A stretch of 48,151 bases of DNA from Clostridiales bacterium (GCA_031269465.1 JAISZB010000104.1:1-48151), one strand, 5' to 3'. Shown: positions 34,828-44,949, counted from the first letter of the stretch. Numbers and translations: made by a program. The notes: a model not told the origin generated them from the sequence alone.

Positions 34828-35330
34828 ATAGCAACCACTCAACCAATACGCAACAAGCATCATGTTCGCGAACTCGCGGAGTATTACCTCAAGCGCGGTG
34901 AAATCCGCAACCACATCCTTATCATAATGGGAGTACATACCGCTTTAATCATCAGCGACCTTCTTCGACTGACGTGGGACGACGTTTATGACTTCGACCG
35001 TCAGTGCGTCCGTGAGAGCGTCGCCATCATCTAGAAGAAAACGGGAAAAGTAAAAACCATCGCCCTCAACGACCGTATCCGCGCCGCCTTAACTCTTTAC
35101 TCGAGCGCCGCCAAGCGTGGAGGCTTCCTTATCTTAAACGAGCGCACCCGCAAAGCAATCAGTCGAATTCTAGCCTGCCGCCTGATCCGCGCCGCCTCTG
35201 AAGCGTTGAAACTTGGGCGCGTGTCGCGCCGCTCCCTCTGCAAGACGTTCGGCTATCTCGCTTGGAAATCCGGCGTATCACTCGCTGTTATAATGGAGAT
35301 TTGCAACGCTATCTCGGCGTGTCGCACTGC
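34828..35330 (+). pseudogene. Tyrosine recombinase, inactivated
   Basis: AAGGAGG (34813-34819) is correctly placed for a start at 34828, but that codon is now ATA instead of ATG. The frame then reads AEYYLKRGEIRNHILIIMGV, LLRLTWDDVYDF and meets TAG at 35032-35034. Beyond it come KTGKVKTIALNDRIRAALTL and LIRAASEALKLGRVSRRSLC, then KTFGYLAWKSGVSLAVIMEI. The family signature here is HSLRKTFGYHAWK; the active-site His, Arg and second His appear as Arg, Cys and Leu. The end (RYLGVS with the nucleophilic tyrosine) is in another frame and fuses into a MITE half. It is a dead integrase of the short clostridial type. Confidence 0.85.
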
Positions 35331-35388
35331 ATTGGAACGCTGTATAATCAAGCTCCAAAAAAGGCAGTTTTCAATGAAAATCAGTATA
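35331..35388. repeat. MITE-like element, right half only (copy 5)
   Basis: Carries GCTGTATAATCAAGCTCC, AAAAAAGGCAGTTTTCAATG and end ATGAAAATCAGTATA. The left half is absent. It is joined directly to the 3' end of the recombinase remnant. Confidence 0.75.
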
Positions 35389-35500
35389 TCAGTCGAAGGC
35401 TAGCGCAACCATCCCCAACACGCACTAGATGTCTTAAAGGCCAAACACTGTATTTTTATCCTGACCAAGAAGTCAGCCGAGCAACTTATATTTTTCATTT

Positions 35501-35535
35501 ATAAAGGCTGCCAGGAAATCTCCGGCAACCTTTAT
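35501..35535 (-). terminator. Hairpin terminator after the RHS/SLH gene
   Basis: ATAAAGG and TGCC pair with GGCA and CCTTTAT around an 11-base loop; on the minus strand it is followed by an A/T-rich stretch. It lies 26 bases past the stop. Confidence 0.6.
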
Positions 35536-35560
35536 AATATATTTGGCTCTTAAGAAAAGA

Positions 35561-38500
35561 TCATCTTTGAAACTTCTCTTGCAGTTCTCGGGCGCCTGTC
35601 TCGGCAATGGCGCTATATTTCACCAGGCTGTCCAACAGCTTGGCGCCAGATCGGTTTTCGAGCGAGAATAGGGCGTTGAGCATCATAACTGCAGCCGCGC
35701 CCCTAGAGACGCTTTGCCCGCCGTTTATGGCTGCCGATGGAAGGACGCCGACGGACGACGCCTTGGAAACCGAGTCCGCGAAAGCGAAGTCGTCGTCTCT
35801 CTCATAGTATTTCAAGACGCGCAACAGAAACGCAGAAAATTCTTGGGCTGTAACCCGCCGTCCGGGATCAAACAGCGTATGCTCGCTATTCACGCCGACA
35901 GTCAGGCCTACGCTGAAAGCGTAAGCGGCGTAGCGATTGCCCCAATCCGGCGTATCGGTGAACGGGTTTGGGCCTGTGAAATCTTGCGACGCTTTTTCCT
36001 TCCCCATAAGCCGGATCACAAACGCCAGGGCTTCCATGCGCGAGAGATTCTTGTCAAGCTCATACACGGGCTTGCCTAATGCGTCCGTCCCCGTCCCGGC
36101 GAGCAGCCCAAGCGCGTAAAGGGCGTCAGCAGCTCGCTTCCACGCGTCTTTGCCGTCCGGGGAAAGAGGCTTGTAGGGCTGCAGTTCCGGCGCGGGTTGC
36201 TCAGTGCTCAGGAGCGGAGCTTCCCAGAAAGGCCCGCTTCCCGCAGGCGGCTGAGTGTCGGGCGTCAAGGTTCCAGCGTCCGATTCACCCGGCACCGCAA
36301 CGGAATCTTTGTACCCGCCGCCCATCGGAACGCCCGCATAGCTTTTGGCGCCGGCGGCGACATAGACATTCAGAGACGCGCCGCGCGGGAAGGTTCCCGC
36401 TCTCGGCACGATTCGGACGACGCTGGCGTATACTGCGTCCGGGTTTGCCGGATCCGCTTCCGCGTTGGGGAATGCCAGGTCTATATCGCCTGAGTACCCC
36501 GTCATCCAAACCGCCTCTTTTTCAAGCGTGCTTATATCCATATATTTATCAAACGTAATCCTAATGAAATATTCAAACGCCTTGACCTCAAGAACGCGCG
36601 GCGCGGCCTTGGACACCATTCCTATATTCACTTCCGTCTGAGGCGGGGGCACGGGCAGCCATTCGCTGCATGCCGTCTCATAGCCAGCCTTTTCCGCCTT
36701 GACCTGCCATTGGCCGAATGGCACATCCCAGGCGTAGAGCCCGTTTTCATCCGTAGTCAGGGGGTTTGCCTGATCATATTGCTCAGCGTCCCATTTTGAA
36801 GGCGAGCCGGAGCCGCCGCTAAAAGCCGTTACAGTAACTCCGGGCAGCCTGTTGGATGCCACAGCCTCATAGACGAAGCCTGACGGATCAGGCAGAGGTA
36901 CAACAGGGAAATTCGGCGTTTTAGTTTTAGCATGGACGGGGCTTACAATAAGCACAACTACAGCGATAACGCCTACAGGTACGGCAACCCGCTTTGGCAA
37001 CGCAATTAATATCCCAATGCATCCAAGAACGCCTAATGCGGTTATAGACTGATTCAAATTGTCGCTGCTTTCCTCAAAGACGTCTGTCTCAGGCCCGGTA
37101 TTCAGCCCCTCAAGTACAGGCGGGCCTTTAGGACCCCCGCCCTTTTTATCATCATCATCTTTATCTTTTTTCTTGAGTTTGTCAATCTGGTCTTTAATCA
37201 CTTTCCAATAGGGCGCCAGCACTCTCCAAACCGGCTCAACAGGAGTGATGCTTGCGCCTGTTAAATCCACATAATTCATGTAATTATTGGCGGCGTATCG
37301 ATACAGATTCAAATCCGATTCCTGCCCGCTGGGATCCTGCGAGATGAACCGACCCATGTCTTGCGACATATAGCGCGCTCGCATATAATACAACCCGTTT
37401 TTATCATCCGCGACGCCATAGCGCCCCACATAGGTAAATGGGTTTGATATAGACTCGCTTCTTTGTGTAACGCGGCCTTCTTGATCATAGCGGTAGCTGT
37501 TGGCTACGCCGCCATCCGAGCCGGTAACGGCCACGGTCGAGCCGAGATGGTTATACGCGTAGAAATACGTCTCACCACCGGTTTCTTGCGCTACCAGCCC
37601 ATCCTCGCCCTGTATGAACCGAGTAGCGGTTCCGTCGGGCTTGTACTCCGCCAGCGGATGCCCCAACCCCAAAGGAGAGTAAAGATAACGGGTCGTTTCC
37701 CCGTTCACCGTGACGCTGTCGCGGTTCCCGAACGCGTCATACCCATACTCAAAGACATCCTCCTCCGTCTGTACCCTAACCAGCCGGTTGAGCTTGTCAT
37801 ATTCATATTGAACGCCGTTCGCACCCGATTCGGATATCAGGTTTCCGCTTCTGTCATAAGCAAAATCCCTTTCACTGATGGAAACATAGCGGTTCATATT
37901 GTCCGCCCAGTAATGGGCTGTATTCCCATCCGTAGCCACAGACACGCGATTTCCGGATAAATCGTATTCATATTCGGTTGTGGTTCCATCCGGCGCCACG
38001 GCGCGAACCAGCTGACCCAGCCCGTCATAGGCGTATTGCCATTCGCCCTCGCCCATTTCCGTCATGGACTCAACAAACCCATCGCTATTGTATGTGTAGG
38101 AAAACTCGGAAATGACAGCCAAGCCCGCTCCGGATGCCGTCTCGGAAACGACCTCCAAGCCCGCTCCGGATGTCGTTCGAATGCTTGAAACGCGTCCATG
38201 CTCATACTTATAATCAGTAACGGTTCCGTTGGCGTTGGCCTGACGCGATACGCGCCCGTCCGGCGCATAATCGTATTCCGCAATTAATCCGTTCGAGCCG
38301 TCTGTAATGCGGATAATCCGGTTCAGGCTGTCGTATTGGTAATTTGCAGCGCCTTCCGGCAGCATAACGGACGTCGTCCGCCCGAAATCGTCATACGCGT
38401 AATGGACGCTCCTGCCGCCGGGATAAGCCACGCCTGTGAGATTCCCCTCCGCGCTGTACGTCAAGGTTGTGGTTTCCCCGTCTATAGTCACGCTTGTAAC

Positions 38501-41293
38501 GTTTGAACGGTTGTCGTAGGTATAGCTCGCAGCCGTGCCGTCAGAGTAATCAATTCGCGCTATATTGCCTTTGCCGTCATACGTGTACCGGGCGTTCAAG
38601 CCGCTTTGATTGACAGATTCTCTTAAAAGGCCGCCCGCTCCGTATGAAAACCGCTGAGTCCCTCCGTCAGCGTAGCGAATCTCCGTATTGTTGCCATTTC
38701 CATCCCGCTCATATTCAGTTTTAACGCCTCTTCGATCCGTCACGCCAGTTATATTGCCGAGCCCGTCGTATGAGAACCGGACGGTTCCGCCTTCCCTATC
38801 AAATATTCCGGTCAAATTATGGGCTGAATCATAGCTCATTCCGAACAATCCGCCTGAATCATAGGTAATGCCGCTTAGCAGCAGGCCGTCCAAATAGCTG
38901 AACTCCCGCGCCGAGCCGTCTGGGTTTTCAATTCGACTCAGCTGGCCGCCGCTGAACTCCGCGACGGTTTCCCCGCCCATTTCGTCCGTGATTATCACGG
39001 CGTTCCCCGCATACGAGAAGTAGACGCCGCTCCCATCATTTAAGCTCCGGGAAACAATGCGGCCTAGATCATCGTATGCAAATGCCATGACGGCGCCGGT
39101 CGGGGTAGAAACGGTCTCCAGGGCTGGCGCGCCGGCCGCTTGAGTGTAAGTATAGGAAACCTTTCCGTATTTGCCCGTCACAGAGACTAGGTTATCGCCG
39201 TCGTACTGATATGCCGCCGTATCGTCAGTGGACGCGGATGTGGCCCGGCTCACTTTCCCGCCTTCATATGACAGCTCGATTGCACTGCCAAATCCGTCGG
39301 CGATGGATGCCAGTTGATCTCCATTATACGTCAGCAAGACGGAATTGCCATTCGCGTCCGCAATGCTTTCTAGGCGACCGTTCACGCCAAAGGCTATAAG
39401 TGTGCCGTTTTTAGTTGCTACGGTTATTTTGCCGCCTTCTACTCTCGCGACATCGTCGCCCAAGAATTTCTCCTTGTAATCGCCGTTTCCCTGATCGCTG
39501 AATACGTAGACGCCGCCGCCCATGAAAACCAGAACCACCCCGCCTGCGTCCGTTTGGGCGACGCAAGCCCGCGCGTCGTACGGCGCAATCCATCCCGCGC
39601 CCAGCAAGCCTTTATTGCCTCGCAGGCCCACATTGGCAGGATAGCTTCTTCCAAACGCCAAATCGCCCGCAGTTATATCGTCCCCACTGTAGATGGCATT
39701 GCCAAACAGAGAAAGAAATATGTCTTCCCCCGGCTCCAGCAGGGAGGAATCTATAAAGGCGGCCGTTTCATACTCCGCGCGCACGTAAAACGGCGCTTCA
39801 GCGACGGTGAAATCCCGAGTTCCAACCCATGCCCCACTATCAGGATCATAGGAAGCGGGAATCCGGATTTCCCGGCCGTCTGCGCTGGTGGTAACAACTG
39901 TCACTCCGTAGGCTCTGCTGCTTTGTCTTGCAAACTCCACAGCGAACCTGAATTCCGGATTATCGGGGTTGTACGTAAAATGGGGCGCAATGCCTAATTG
40001 GGATGGATCAAACACCGTGTCCGCCCCGTTGTGGGTCATGATTATCCGCGCGACTTCAACGAAATCCGCGCTGTAAATCATTTTCACCCTTTCGCTTGCC
40101 GCCTTGATTCCGGATGCATCCACCTCAGCGTAAAACTCATGCTCTTCATAAGCCGATGGATTAATAAGTTCATATGGCAGCCTCCACGAACCAACCATGT
40201 TGGCCGCAACCGATCCCGCATGCGCTCCGTTGTCATATACCGACACCGTGCCGCCGGGAGAAGCCGTTCCTGAGATCGCAAACGCAGACAGCGATGTTTT
40301 TTCAGGAACGTTAATCGTGATGGATTGCGCATTAACCAAAGCAGACCCTATAGAATAAGGAGCGCTGGCTATTACTTGCGCGCTGATTATATGCGTTCCG
40401 TCCGCATCCGCCGCGGCATAGAAGCGCACGATCCCGTTTCGATTGCCGGAGCGAACGCTGAAGCCAGACGAAATCGCCTCATAGGGAGCAGTTGCCCCGT
40501 CCAGGGTGACGCTGCCCGGCACAAGCGAGCAGCCAGCGGGAATGGAGACGGCGACGGCATAGCCGTCCCCGGCCGCCGCATACCCGGATGGGAGCGCGTA
40601 TTCAGCGCGCGCCATAAACGCGCCGCCTGTGACGACCGAATTTTTATTCACGGTAAAAGACGTTCCGCCCGCCGGATTCTCAACATCCAACAAAAAGCCC
40701 AGCTCCGAGAGCGCGGCCAGAAATTCAGCTTCATACGCATAATGCCTTCCCGGGAGCAGAACCATCAGTATTGGCCCCGCAGTCTTGGAACCGTTGGAAA
40801 GCACCGCATTCTCCTCGTCGATTCTTTCCCAGGTCACCGTAATCCCGTTATGTGTGAGCGATGCTCCGGCCTCATGCGAAAAGTCCACCCCAATGCCGTA
40901 GCGGTCGCAGATTGTGCGCACCGCGACAGTGCCTGGAGGATTGATGAATGTAAAGCCCAAAGTGCTCAATATCCATAGAAAATCATCTTCTATGACATAA
41001 GCTTCGCCTTTGTAAATAACCCAAGCAACTGACGGACTCTCCTGAAAGCCGTCATACAATGCCGCCATTTCGCCGTTTATAATCCGCACCGCGAAAGTCA
41101 AACCCTCTTGCGCAAGCAACGTTTCATTTGTAGTCGGATCGATGCCCACAGAAATGGCCGCCCGTCCGCATATTTCCCTCACCCGCGCCATGCCTTCCGG
41201 CGGCCCGCCATCTTCGGCGAACGTCGCGAGATTGCATGAGAAAACCATCGTGATCACGAGTGCAAGGCTGATAACTCTTTTGGCAAGCTGCAA
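35561..41293 (-). CDS. Giant RHS/YD-repeat surface protein with C-terminal SLH domains
   Basis: A 1910-residue exported protein. The start is TTG 41293, six bases after GGGGGG. Residues 1-27 are a signal peptide (ISLALVITMVFSCNLATFAE). Two homologous modules (about 30-205) are followed by Ig-like segments to about 400 and a DUF6531-like entry (about 545-575, GLRGNKGLLGAGWIAPYDAR). Many YD repeats (YDxxGxxxxxxxxxG) occupy about 600-1284. The RHS core at about 1284-1346 reads GLYYMRARYMSQDMGRFISQ, then DPSGQESDLNLYRYAANNYM. After that come a Lys/Asp run, hydrophobic segments (about 1414-1459), a carboxypeptidase-regulatory-like module (about 1463-1550), a Big_5-like segment and SLH repeats (about 1711-1910), which anchor to cell-wall polymer. 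No toxin domain follows the core. It has its own terminator. Confidence 0.9.
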   Translation of the reverse strand: MQLAKRVISLALVITMVFSCNLATFAEDGGPPEGMARVREICGRAAISVGIDPTTNETLLAQEGLTFAVRIINGEMAALYDGFQESPSVAWVIYKGEAYVIEDDFLWILSTLGFTFINPPGTVAVRTICDRYGIGVDFSHEAGASLTHNGITVTWERIDEENAVLSNGSKTAGPILMVLLPGRHYAYEAEFLAALSELGFLLDVENPAGGTSFTVNKNSVVTGGAFMARAEYALPSGYAAAGDGYAVAVSIPAGCSLVPGSVTLDGATAPYEAISSGFSVRSGNRNGIVRFYAAADADGTHIISAQVIASAPYSIGSALVNAQSITINVPEKTSLSAFAISGTASPGGTVSVYDNGAHAGSVAANMVGSWRLPYELINPSAYEEHEFYAEVDASGIKAASERVKMIYSADFVEVARIIMTHNGADTVFDPSQLGIAPHFTYNPDNPEFRFAVEFARQSSRAYGVTVVTTSADGREIRIPASYDPDSGAWVGTRDFTVAEAPFYVRAEYETAAFIDSSLLEPGEDIFLSLFGNAIYSGDDITAGDLAFGRSYPANVGLRGNKGLLGAGWIAPYDARACVAQTDAGGVVLVFMGGGVYVFSDQGNGDYKEKFLGDDVARVEGGKITVATKNGTLIAFGVNGRLESIADANGNSVLLTYNGDQLASIADGFGSAIELSYEGGKVSRATSASTDDTAAYQYDGDNLVSVTGKYGKVSYTYTQAAGAPALETVSTPTGAVMAFAYDDLGRIVSRSLNDGSGVYFSYAGNAVIITDEMGGETVAEFSGGQLSRIENPDGSAREFSYLDGLLLSGITYDSGGLFGMSYDSAHNLTGIFDREGGTVRFSYDGLGNITGVTDRRGVKTEYERDGNGNNTEIRYADGGTQRFSYGAGGLLRESVNQSGLNARYTYDGKGNIARIDYSDGTAASYTYDNRSNVTSVTIDGETTTLTYSAEGNLTGVAYPGGRSVHYAYDDFGRTTSVMLPEGAANYQYDSLNRIIRITDGSNGLIAEYDYAPDGRVSRQANANGTVTDYKYEHGRVSSIRTTSGAGLEVVSETASGAGLAVISEFSYTYNSDGFVESMTEMGEGEWQYAYDGLGQLVRAVAPDGTTTEYEYDLSGNRVSVATDGNTAHYWADNMNRYVSISERDFAYDRSGNLISESGANGVQYEYDKLNRLVRVQTEEDVFEYGYDAFGNRDSVTVNGETTRYLYSPLGLGHPLAEYKPDGTATRFIQGEDGLVAQETGGETYFYAYNHLGSTVAVTGSDGGVANSYRYDQEGRVTQRSESISNPFTYVGRYGVADDKNGLYYMRARYMSQDMGRFISQDPSGQESDLNLYRYAANNYMNYVDLTGASITPVEPVWRVLAPYWKVIKDQIDKLKKKDKDDDDKKGGGPKGPPVLEGLNTGPETDVFEESSDNLNQSITALGVLGCIGILIALPKRVAVPVGVIAVVVLIVSPVHAKTKTPNFPVVPLPDPSGFVYEAVASNRLPGVTVTAFSGGSGSPSKWDAEQYDQANPLTTDENGLYAWDVPFGQWQVKAEKAGYETACSEWLPVPPPQTEVNIGMVSKAAPRVLEVKAFEYFIRITFDKYMDISTLEKEAVWMTGYSGDIDLAFPNAEADPANPDAVYASVVRIVPRAGTFPRGASLNVYVAAGAKSYAGVPMGGGYKDSVAVPGESDAGTLTPDTQPPAGSGPFWEAPLLSTEQPAPELQPYKPLSPDGKDAWKRAADALYALGLLAGTGTDALGKPVYELDKNLSRMEALAFVIRLMGKEKASQDFTGPNPFTDTPDWGNRYAAYAFSVGLTVGVNSEHTLFDPGRRVTAQEFSAFLLRVLKYYERDDDFAFADSVSKASSVGVLPSAAINGGQSVSRGAAAVMMLNALFSLENRSGAKLLDSLVKYSAIAETGARELQEKFQR

Positions 41294-41800
41294 TTATGTC
41301 CCCCCTCAAACAAGATTCTAAACCCTATGCTGACGCGCATTGGAAAGTTCCGTTTTTAAAGCCGGATTATAAAATGCGAGAGTGGATAGTCCTGCCTCAA
41401 AGCCGATACTTTGGCTACGCATAAGTACAATTTCACTCTACCACAAAGACGAGGCAAAAAGGTATGCAGCTTGCATTCATATGGCGTTTCTTGTAGACTA
41501 ATCAAGGCAAATTGTTGATATTTGGCATAAATTTAACAGTGCAATCTGAATGCCTCTTGGCCTAATTATGATATCGATTTACAGTAAAAATTACCGATTT
41601 TGACGCTTGATTATAGTTTGCCTGGACAGCAAATGACTTGCTACAAAGAAGCAGTCTGGCTAGCTGAAAGCGGCATGCGTTCGTTGTCGATTGATATCGG
41701 CTGAATTTGATGCATTTATTCCTATATGGTGTTATACTAAAGCAATTGGAGTGTTTATAACTGGAAGACATGCTTTGAGTTTTATCTGGGGGGTTATTTT
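41294..41800. other. Intergenic region between divergent genes
   Basis: About 500 bases between two divergent genes. It should hold both promoters. A TATACT box lies at 41733-41738 for the rightward gene, but no good -35 is at standard spacing. No gene is supported. Confidence 0.4.
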
Positions 41801-43495
41801 GTGGTTGTAGGCAATGCCAGCAATATAAATTTATCCACCTCTTCCTTCAAAAAGATAATCGAAAACGATTATCTGTATGTTGACAAGAGCCGTTTCATTG
41901 ATCACTTTTTAGCTAAACGCTCCGATGTCGAGATTATCGCAAGGCAAAGACGCATTGGAAAAAGCCTTAACCTTGACATGCTCTATTGCTTTTTGACTGA
42001 CAGGGAAGATAATAGGCATTTGTTTGACGACTTGGCGATTAGGTCAAGCCATGTCTGGAAATTGGTTAATTCAGCCCCTGTTTTTCTTTTTGATTTTAAA
42101 GAAATGGATGAATCGCTTTACAAAAAAGATATTTGGCTGAAAATCAATAAATATATGAATCAATATCTAGAATTAAGCTCCGGTCCAAAAGCGGCTGGCA
42201 TCTATGAAGAATGGGCCTTTAGCAAATTTGACTACAAGCTGGGCATTGAAACCTATGAGACGACAAACGGCTTGTTTACTTTAACTGAGATGGCTTATGC
42301 GACAACAGGCAAACGATCCTATATATTAATTGATGAATACGACAATCCAATGAATCATGCCTCGAGCTTTGAAGTTTACAATGACATGAGAAATTATTTC
42401 ACTAAGCTTTTCTCAAAAGGCTTGAAGGGGAATAACTATCTTGAGAAAAGCGTCTTGACCGGTGTGATGAGGATCTCACATGAGGATTTGCTAAGCGGAT
42501 TGAACAATCCTGAAACGTTTGACGTTTTCGCTGATAGGGCTTACGGAGCCGATTATGGCCTTACCGAAGAAGAAGCCGCTGAGATCTGCAAAATAGCGGG
42601 TCTCGATCTGGAAGAGATTCGAAAATGGTACAATGGAGTTAGAATAGGCGGTTCAGATATATACAACACCTTCAGTGTAATGAGCGCAGCAGCCTCTAAA
42701 ACAATTGATTGCTTTTGGGGGCAAAGCGGCACTTTGGATAGAATAAAGGCCGTCGTAACTCCCGCTCAAAAAGCCAAGCTGATTATGGGCCTTGACAAAG
42801 GCAGTGCGCTCACCACAGAAATCAACAGCAGAATAAACCTTAGAATGCTGACTCATGGCTGCGCTGACAGCACGCTGTACTCATTGCTTGTTCAGTCAGG
42901 ATACCTGCGGCTCGAATCTTGGGACAGCAAAACAGGCATTGGGGCCGTGTCCATACCCAATGAAGAGCTTGCCACCGCATGGCGCAAATTCATATTCGGA
43001 GACGCTTTGAACAACAGGGATTTGAACTCATTTCTTCACGATTTGTCAGACATGGACAATCTTTCGAATAACGTTATGAAGTTTTTATCTCCTTTATTTG
43101 ATTCTCTTTCAGTGTATGATCTTCCAGAAGCAGAATATAAGCATAAAAATGGCAAGACATACCAGAAAATACCAGAATTATACTATCATCAAATTCTCTT
43201 GACTGCCTTTTACGCAATAAAGCCTCAACTTGGATATAAGCTCATGCTTTCCAATCGTGAAAGCGGTGATGGGAGATATGATATTTTGCTTGACATGGGC
43301 GATACTTTAGTCGTCTTTGAGCTGAAGAGCGGCAGAAAGAGCGATAGAGCTGAAACTTTGTCCAAAAATGCGCTTCAGCAGGTGAAGGATAAAAGGTATG
43401 GAGCTGATTTATGCAAGCCTATAATCGCAATAGGATGCGGTTTTTCACAAAAAAGAGTAAAAGTCAAAAGTGCGAAGATTGATTTGTCCAGTTGA
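41801..43495 (+). CDS. AAA-ATPase-like protein with C-terminal PD-(D/E)XK nuclease domain
   Basis: A 564-residue protein of the AAA-ATPase-like (PF09820) plus PDDEXK_9 architecture common in anaerobes. A GTG start at 41801 follows GGGGGG. Residues 10-30 have the family opener FKKIIENDYLYVDKSRFIDH; the nucleotide loop is ARQRRIGKSLNLDML and Walker B is YILIDEYDNPM. SVLTGVMRISHEDLLSGLNN follows, as does the WYNGVRIG motif (YNGYxxG in the family). The nuclease core near residue 490-512 reads GDGRYDILL and VVFELKSG, with the catalytic D and ExK. Length is typical and no lesion is seen. The function is unknown; mobile or genome-conflict roles have been suggested for the family. Confidence 0.92.
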   Translation: MVVGNASNINLSTSSFKKIIENDYLYVDKSRFIDHFLAKRSDVEIIARQRRIGKSLNLDMLYCFLTDREDNRHLFDDLAIRSSHVWKLVNSAPVFLFDFKEMDESLYKKDIWLKINKYMNQYLELSSGPKAAGIYEEWAFSKFDYKLGIETYETTNGLFTLTEMAYATTGKRSYILIDEYDNPMNHASSFEVYNDMRNYFTKLFSKGLKGNNYLEKSVLTGVMRISHEDLLSGLNNPETFDVFADRAYGADYGLTEEEAAEICKIAGLDLEEIRKWYNGVRIGGSDIYNTFSVMSAAASKTIDCFWGQSGTLDRIKAVVTPAQKAKLIMGLDKGSALTTEINSRINLRMLTHGCADSTLYSLLVQSGYLRLESWDSKTGIGAVSIPNEELATAWRKFIFGDALNNRDLNSFLHDLSDMDNLSNNVMKFLSPLFDSLSVYDLPEAEYKHKNGKTYQKIPELYYHQILLTAFYAIKPQLGYKLMLSNRESGDGRYDILLDMGDTLVVFELKSGRKSDRAETLSKNALQQVKDKRYGADLCKPIIAIGCGFSQKRVKVKSAKIDLSS

Positions 43496-43594
43496 TTGTC
43501 TTATGTTTAAATGCAGTTGCTGAAATCTTCAGCATTTACTTTAAGGTCTGCAGTTTGCGGCCCACCTGAAAAGCATAAAAGCCCTTAGGATAAA

Positions 43595-43633
43595 AAGCGC
43601 AGAGTCGCCATGGATAATGGCAATCCTGCGCTT
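43595..43633 (+). terminator. Candidate terminator after the ATPase/nuclease gene
   Basis: AAGCGCAG pairs with CTGCGCTT, with an inner GCCAT/ATGGC hairpin. It lies 100 bases past the stop. Confidence 0.5.
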
Positions 43634-43864
43634 AATTCATCTTTGAATATCACCACTGCGGCGCGCTCTAAACAATCATTGCAGCTTATCCCCCGAATGC
43701 CGCAAAGGCAGCCCAAAAAATATGGATTCCGCATACTCCCGGATTACCCAGTTGATTTTGACTCCTTACCCATCCTCGAAAAATAAGGTTTACCTTTGCT
43801 TGAGTTATGATGCAAAGACTTCTTGAGATTTCAAAAACCGAAAGGGCAGGCAGCAATAGCAAAT

Positions 43865-44023
43865 ATGAATTTGGCTAAAGGGTTCGCAAGCGAGCAAATA
43901 ACAGTCCCCGCAGAAATTCGCCATTTGCTCGGCATTAGGGATGGCGACAAAATCTTCTTTTTCAAAACGACGACTCTGAGGTTAGCATTGTACGTCATGC
44001 CTGGCTCTGCGGCCCCGGGTTAG
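43865..44023 (+). pseudogene. AbrB/MazE-type (SpoVT-AbrB) fragment
   Basis: From ATG 43865 the frame reads MNLAKGFASEQITVPAEIRH and then LLGIRDGDKIFFFK, the swapped-hairpin AbrB DNA-binding fold found in transition regulators and MazE-like antitoxins. After about 33 residues the sequence (TTTLRLALYVMPG) no longer fits, so the protein appears cut. There is no good ribosome site and no toxin gene follows. It is probably the front of a lost antitoxin. Confidence 0.55.
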
Positions 44024-44098
44024 CGCCGCCCGCCTTATCGCTTTGCGGCGCATTGCCTTCCGACTAAATGGCGCCGCCGGTCCGCTCCTCGCTCAATT

Positions 44099-44698
44099 CT
44101 ATGCGATGGGTTGTTGAGAGTTTACCTTTTTCTCGCTCATTTTCTTATTCTTATGGGAAATAAATAGCAGCATCAATCCCGGCAACAAGTTTGTCGCTAA
44201 ATGTGTTAATAAAAACGGGGCTGAAAACCTTGGCCCGTAAACCCCGTAGTAATACACATCCACCACATAGTTGTTTATTGCAAAAGAGTATATGATAGGC
44301 GCAGACGAACCGGCAATCGCGAAGAAAAACCACCGCTTTTTATGAGCGTCATGCAAAAACATGCATATCCCTAATATGGTAATTCCGATAGATATAATTA
44401 TCCAATTAAGCATACCCATAGTAGGAGCAGAACCATAGCTGCCAACAAAAGCGGATTCGAAAAATTCCGCGACAATCCATATAACAAAAAAGAAATAGAA
44501 TATTTTTGATTGCTTAATTCGTTCAGAATTTACTCCTTTTTTTGAGTTTACAACATTATAAATGTCGATGCCTAACCAGAGAAATCCAAACGCTACTAAT
44601 GCAAAACTGCTGTTAGTTCCGCGCAACACAAATTTGCCTATTAATCCTCCGACAATAAGACCTAAACTCATTATTATCTGAACGATATTCCCCAGCAT
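44099..44698 (-). CDS. Integral membrane protein of unknown function
   Basis: A 199-residue protein with about six hydrophobic helices: IIMSLGLIVGGLIGKF, FALVAFGFLWLGIDIYNVV, IFYFFFVIWIVAEFF, MLNWIIISIGITILGICMFL, FFFAIAGSSAPIIYSFAI and THLATNLLPGLMLLFISH. The C-terminus is basic and polar (KNKKMSEKKVNSQQ) and probably cytoplasmic. TAGGAGG stands before ATG 44698 at good spacing. No family is recognised. It lies alone between remnants on both sides. A periplasmic or substrate role cannot be inferred. Confidence 0.7.
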   Translation of the reverse strand: MLGNIVQIIMSLGLIVGGLIGKFVLRGTNSSFALVAFGFLWLGIDIYNVVNSKKGVNSERIKQSKIFYFFFVIWIVAEFFESAFVGSYGSAPTMGMLNWIIISIGITILGICMFLHDAHKKRWFFFAIAGSSAPIIYSFAINNYVVDVYYYGVYGPRFSAPFLLTHLATNLLPGLMLLFISHKNKKMSEKKVNSQQPIA

Positions 44699-44949
44699 AA
44701 ATTACCTCCTAACGTTCGTGCGCTCTGCGCCGCCGTAAGCAGCGCAAGCCCCTGGCAATGCCTTGCGGGAGCGCCTGCGGCGGTTATGGCGCAGCCTAAC
44801 CGTTCAGAGCGGGTCACACACTTGGAAAAAGCGGGGGAAGCGTTCCCCGTACCGGCTCCGTTTCAATGAGTATTCTATCGCGAAGCGGCGAATATTTCCA
44901 CCAAAATTTCCAAGCCCCTCTGAGGTCAGATGTCGCCGTCGATGGGCTT

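Noticed and set aside
37463-40978. Long plus-strand frames opposite the RHS gene
   Set aside because: Antisense shadows of YD-repeat coding sequence, whose codon pattern keeps opposite frames open.
41590-41630. Possible further MITE copy (CGCTTGATTATAG)
   Set aside because: Only a short motif matches; no terminal repeats or central palindrome were found.
41562-41771. 69-codon minus-strand frame in the divergent intergenic region
   Set aside because: No ribosome site or family; it overlaps the probable promoter of the ATPase/nuclease gene.
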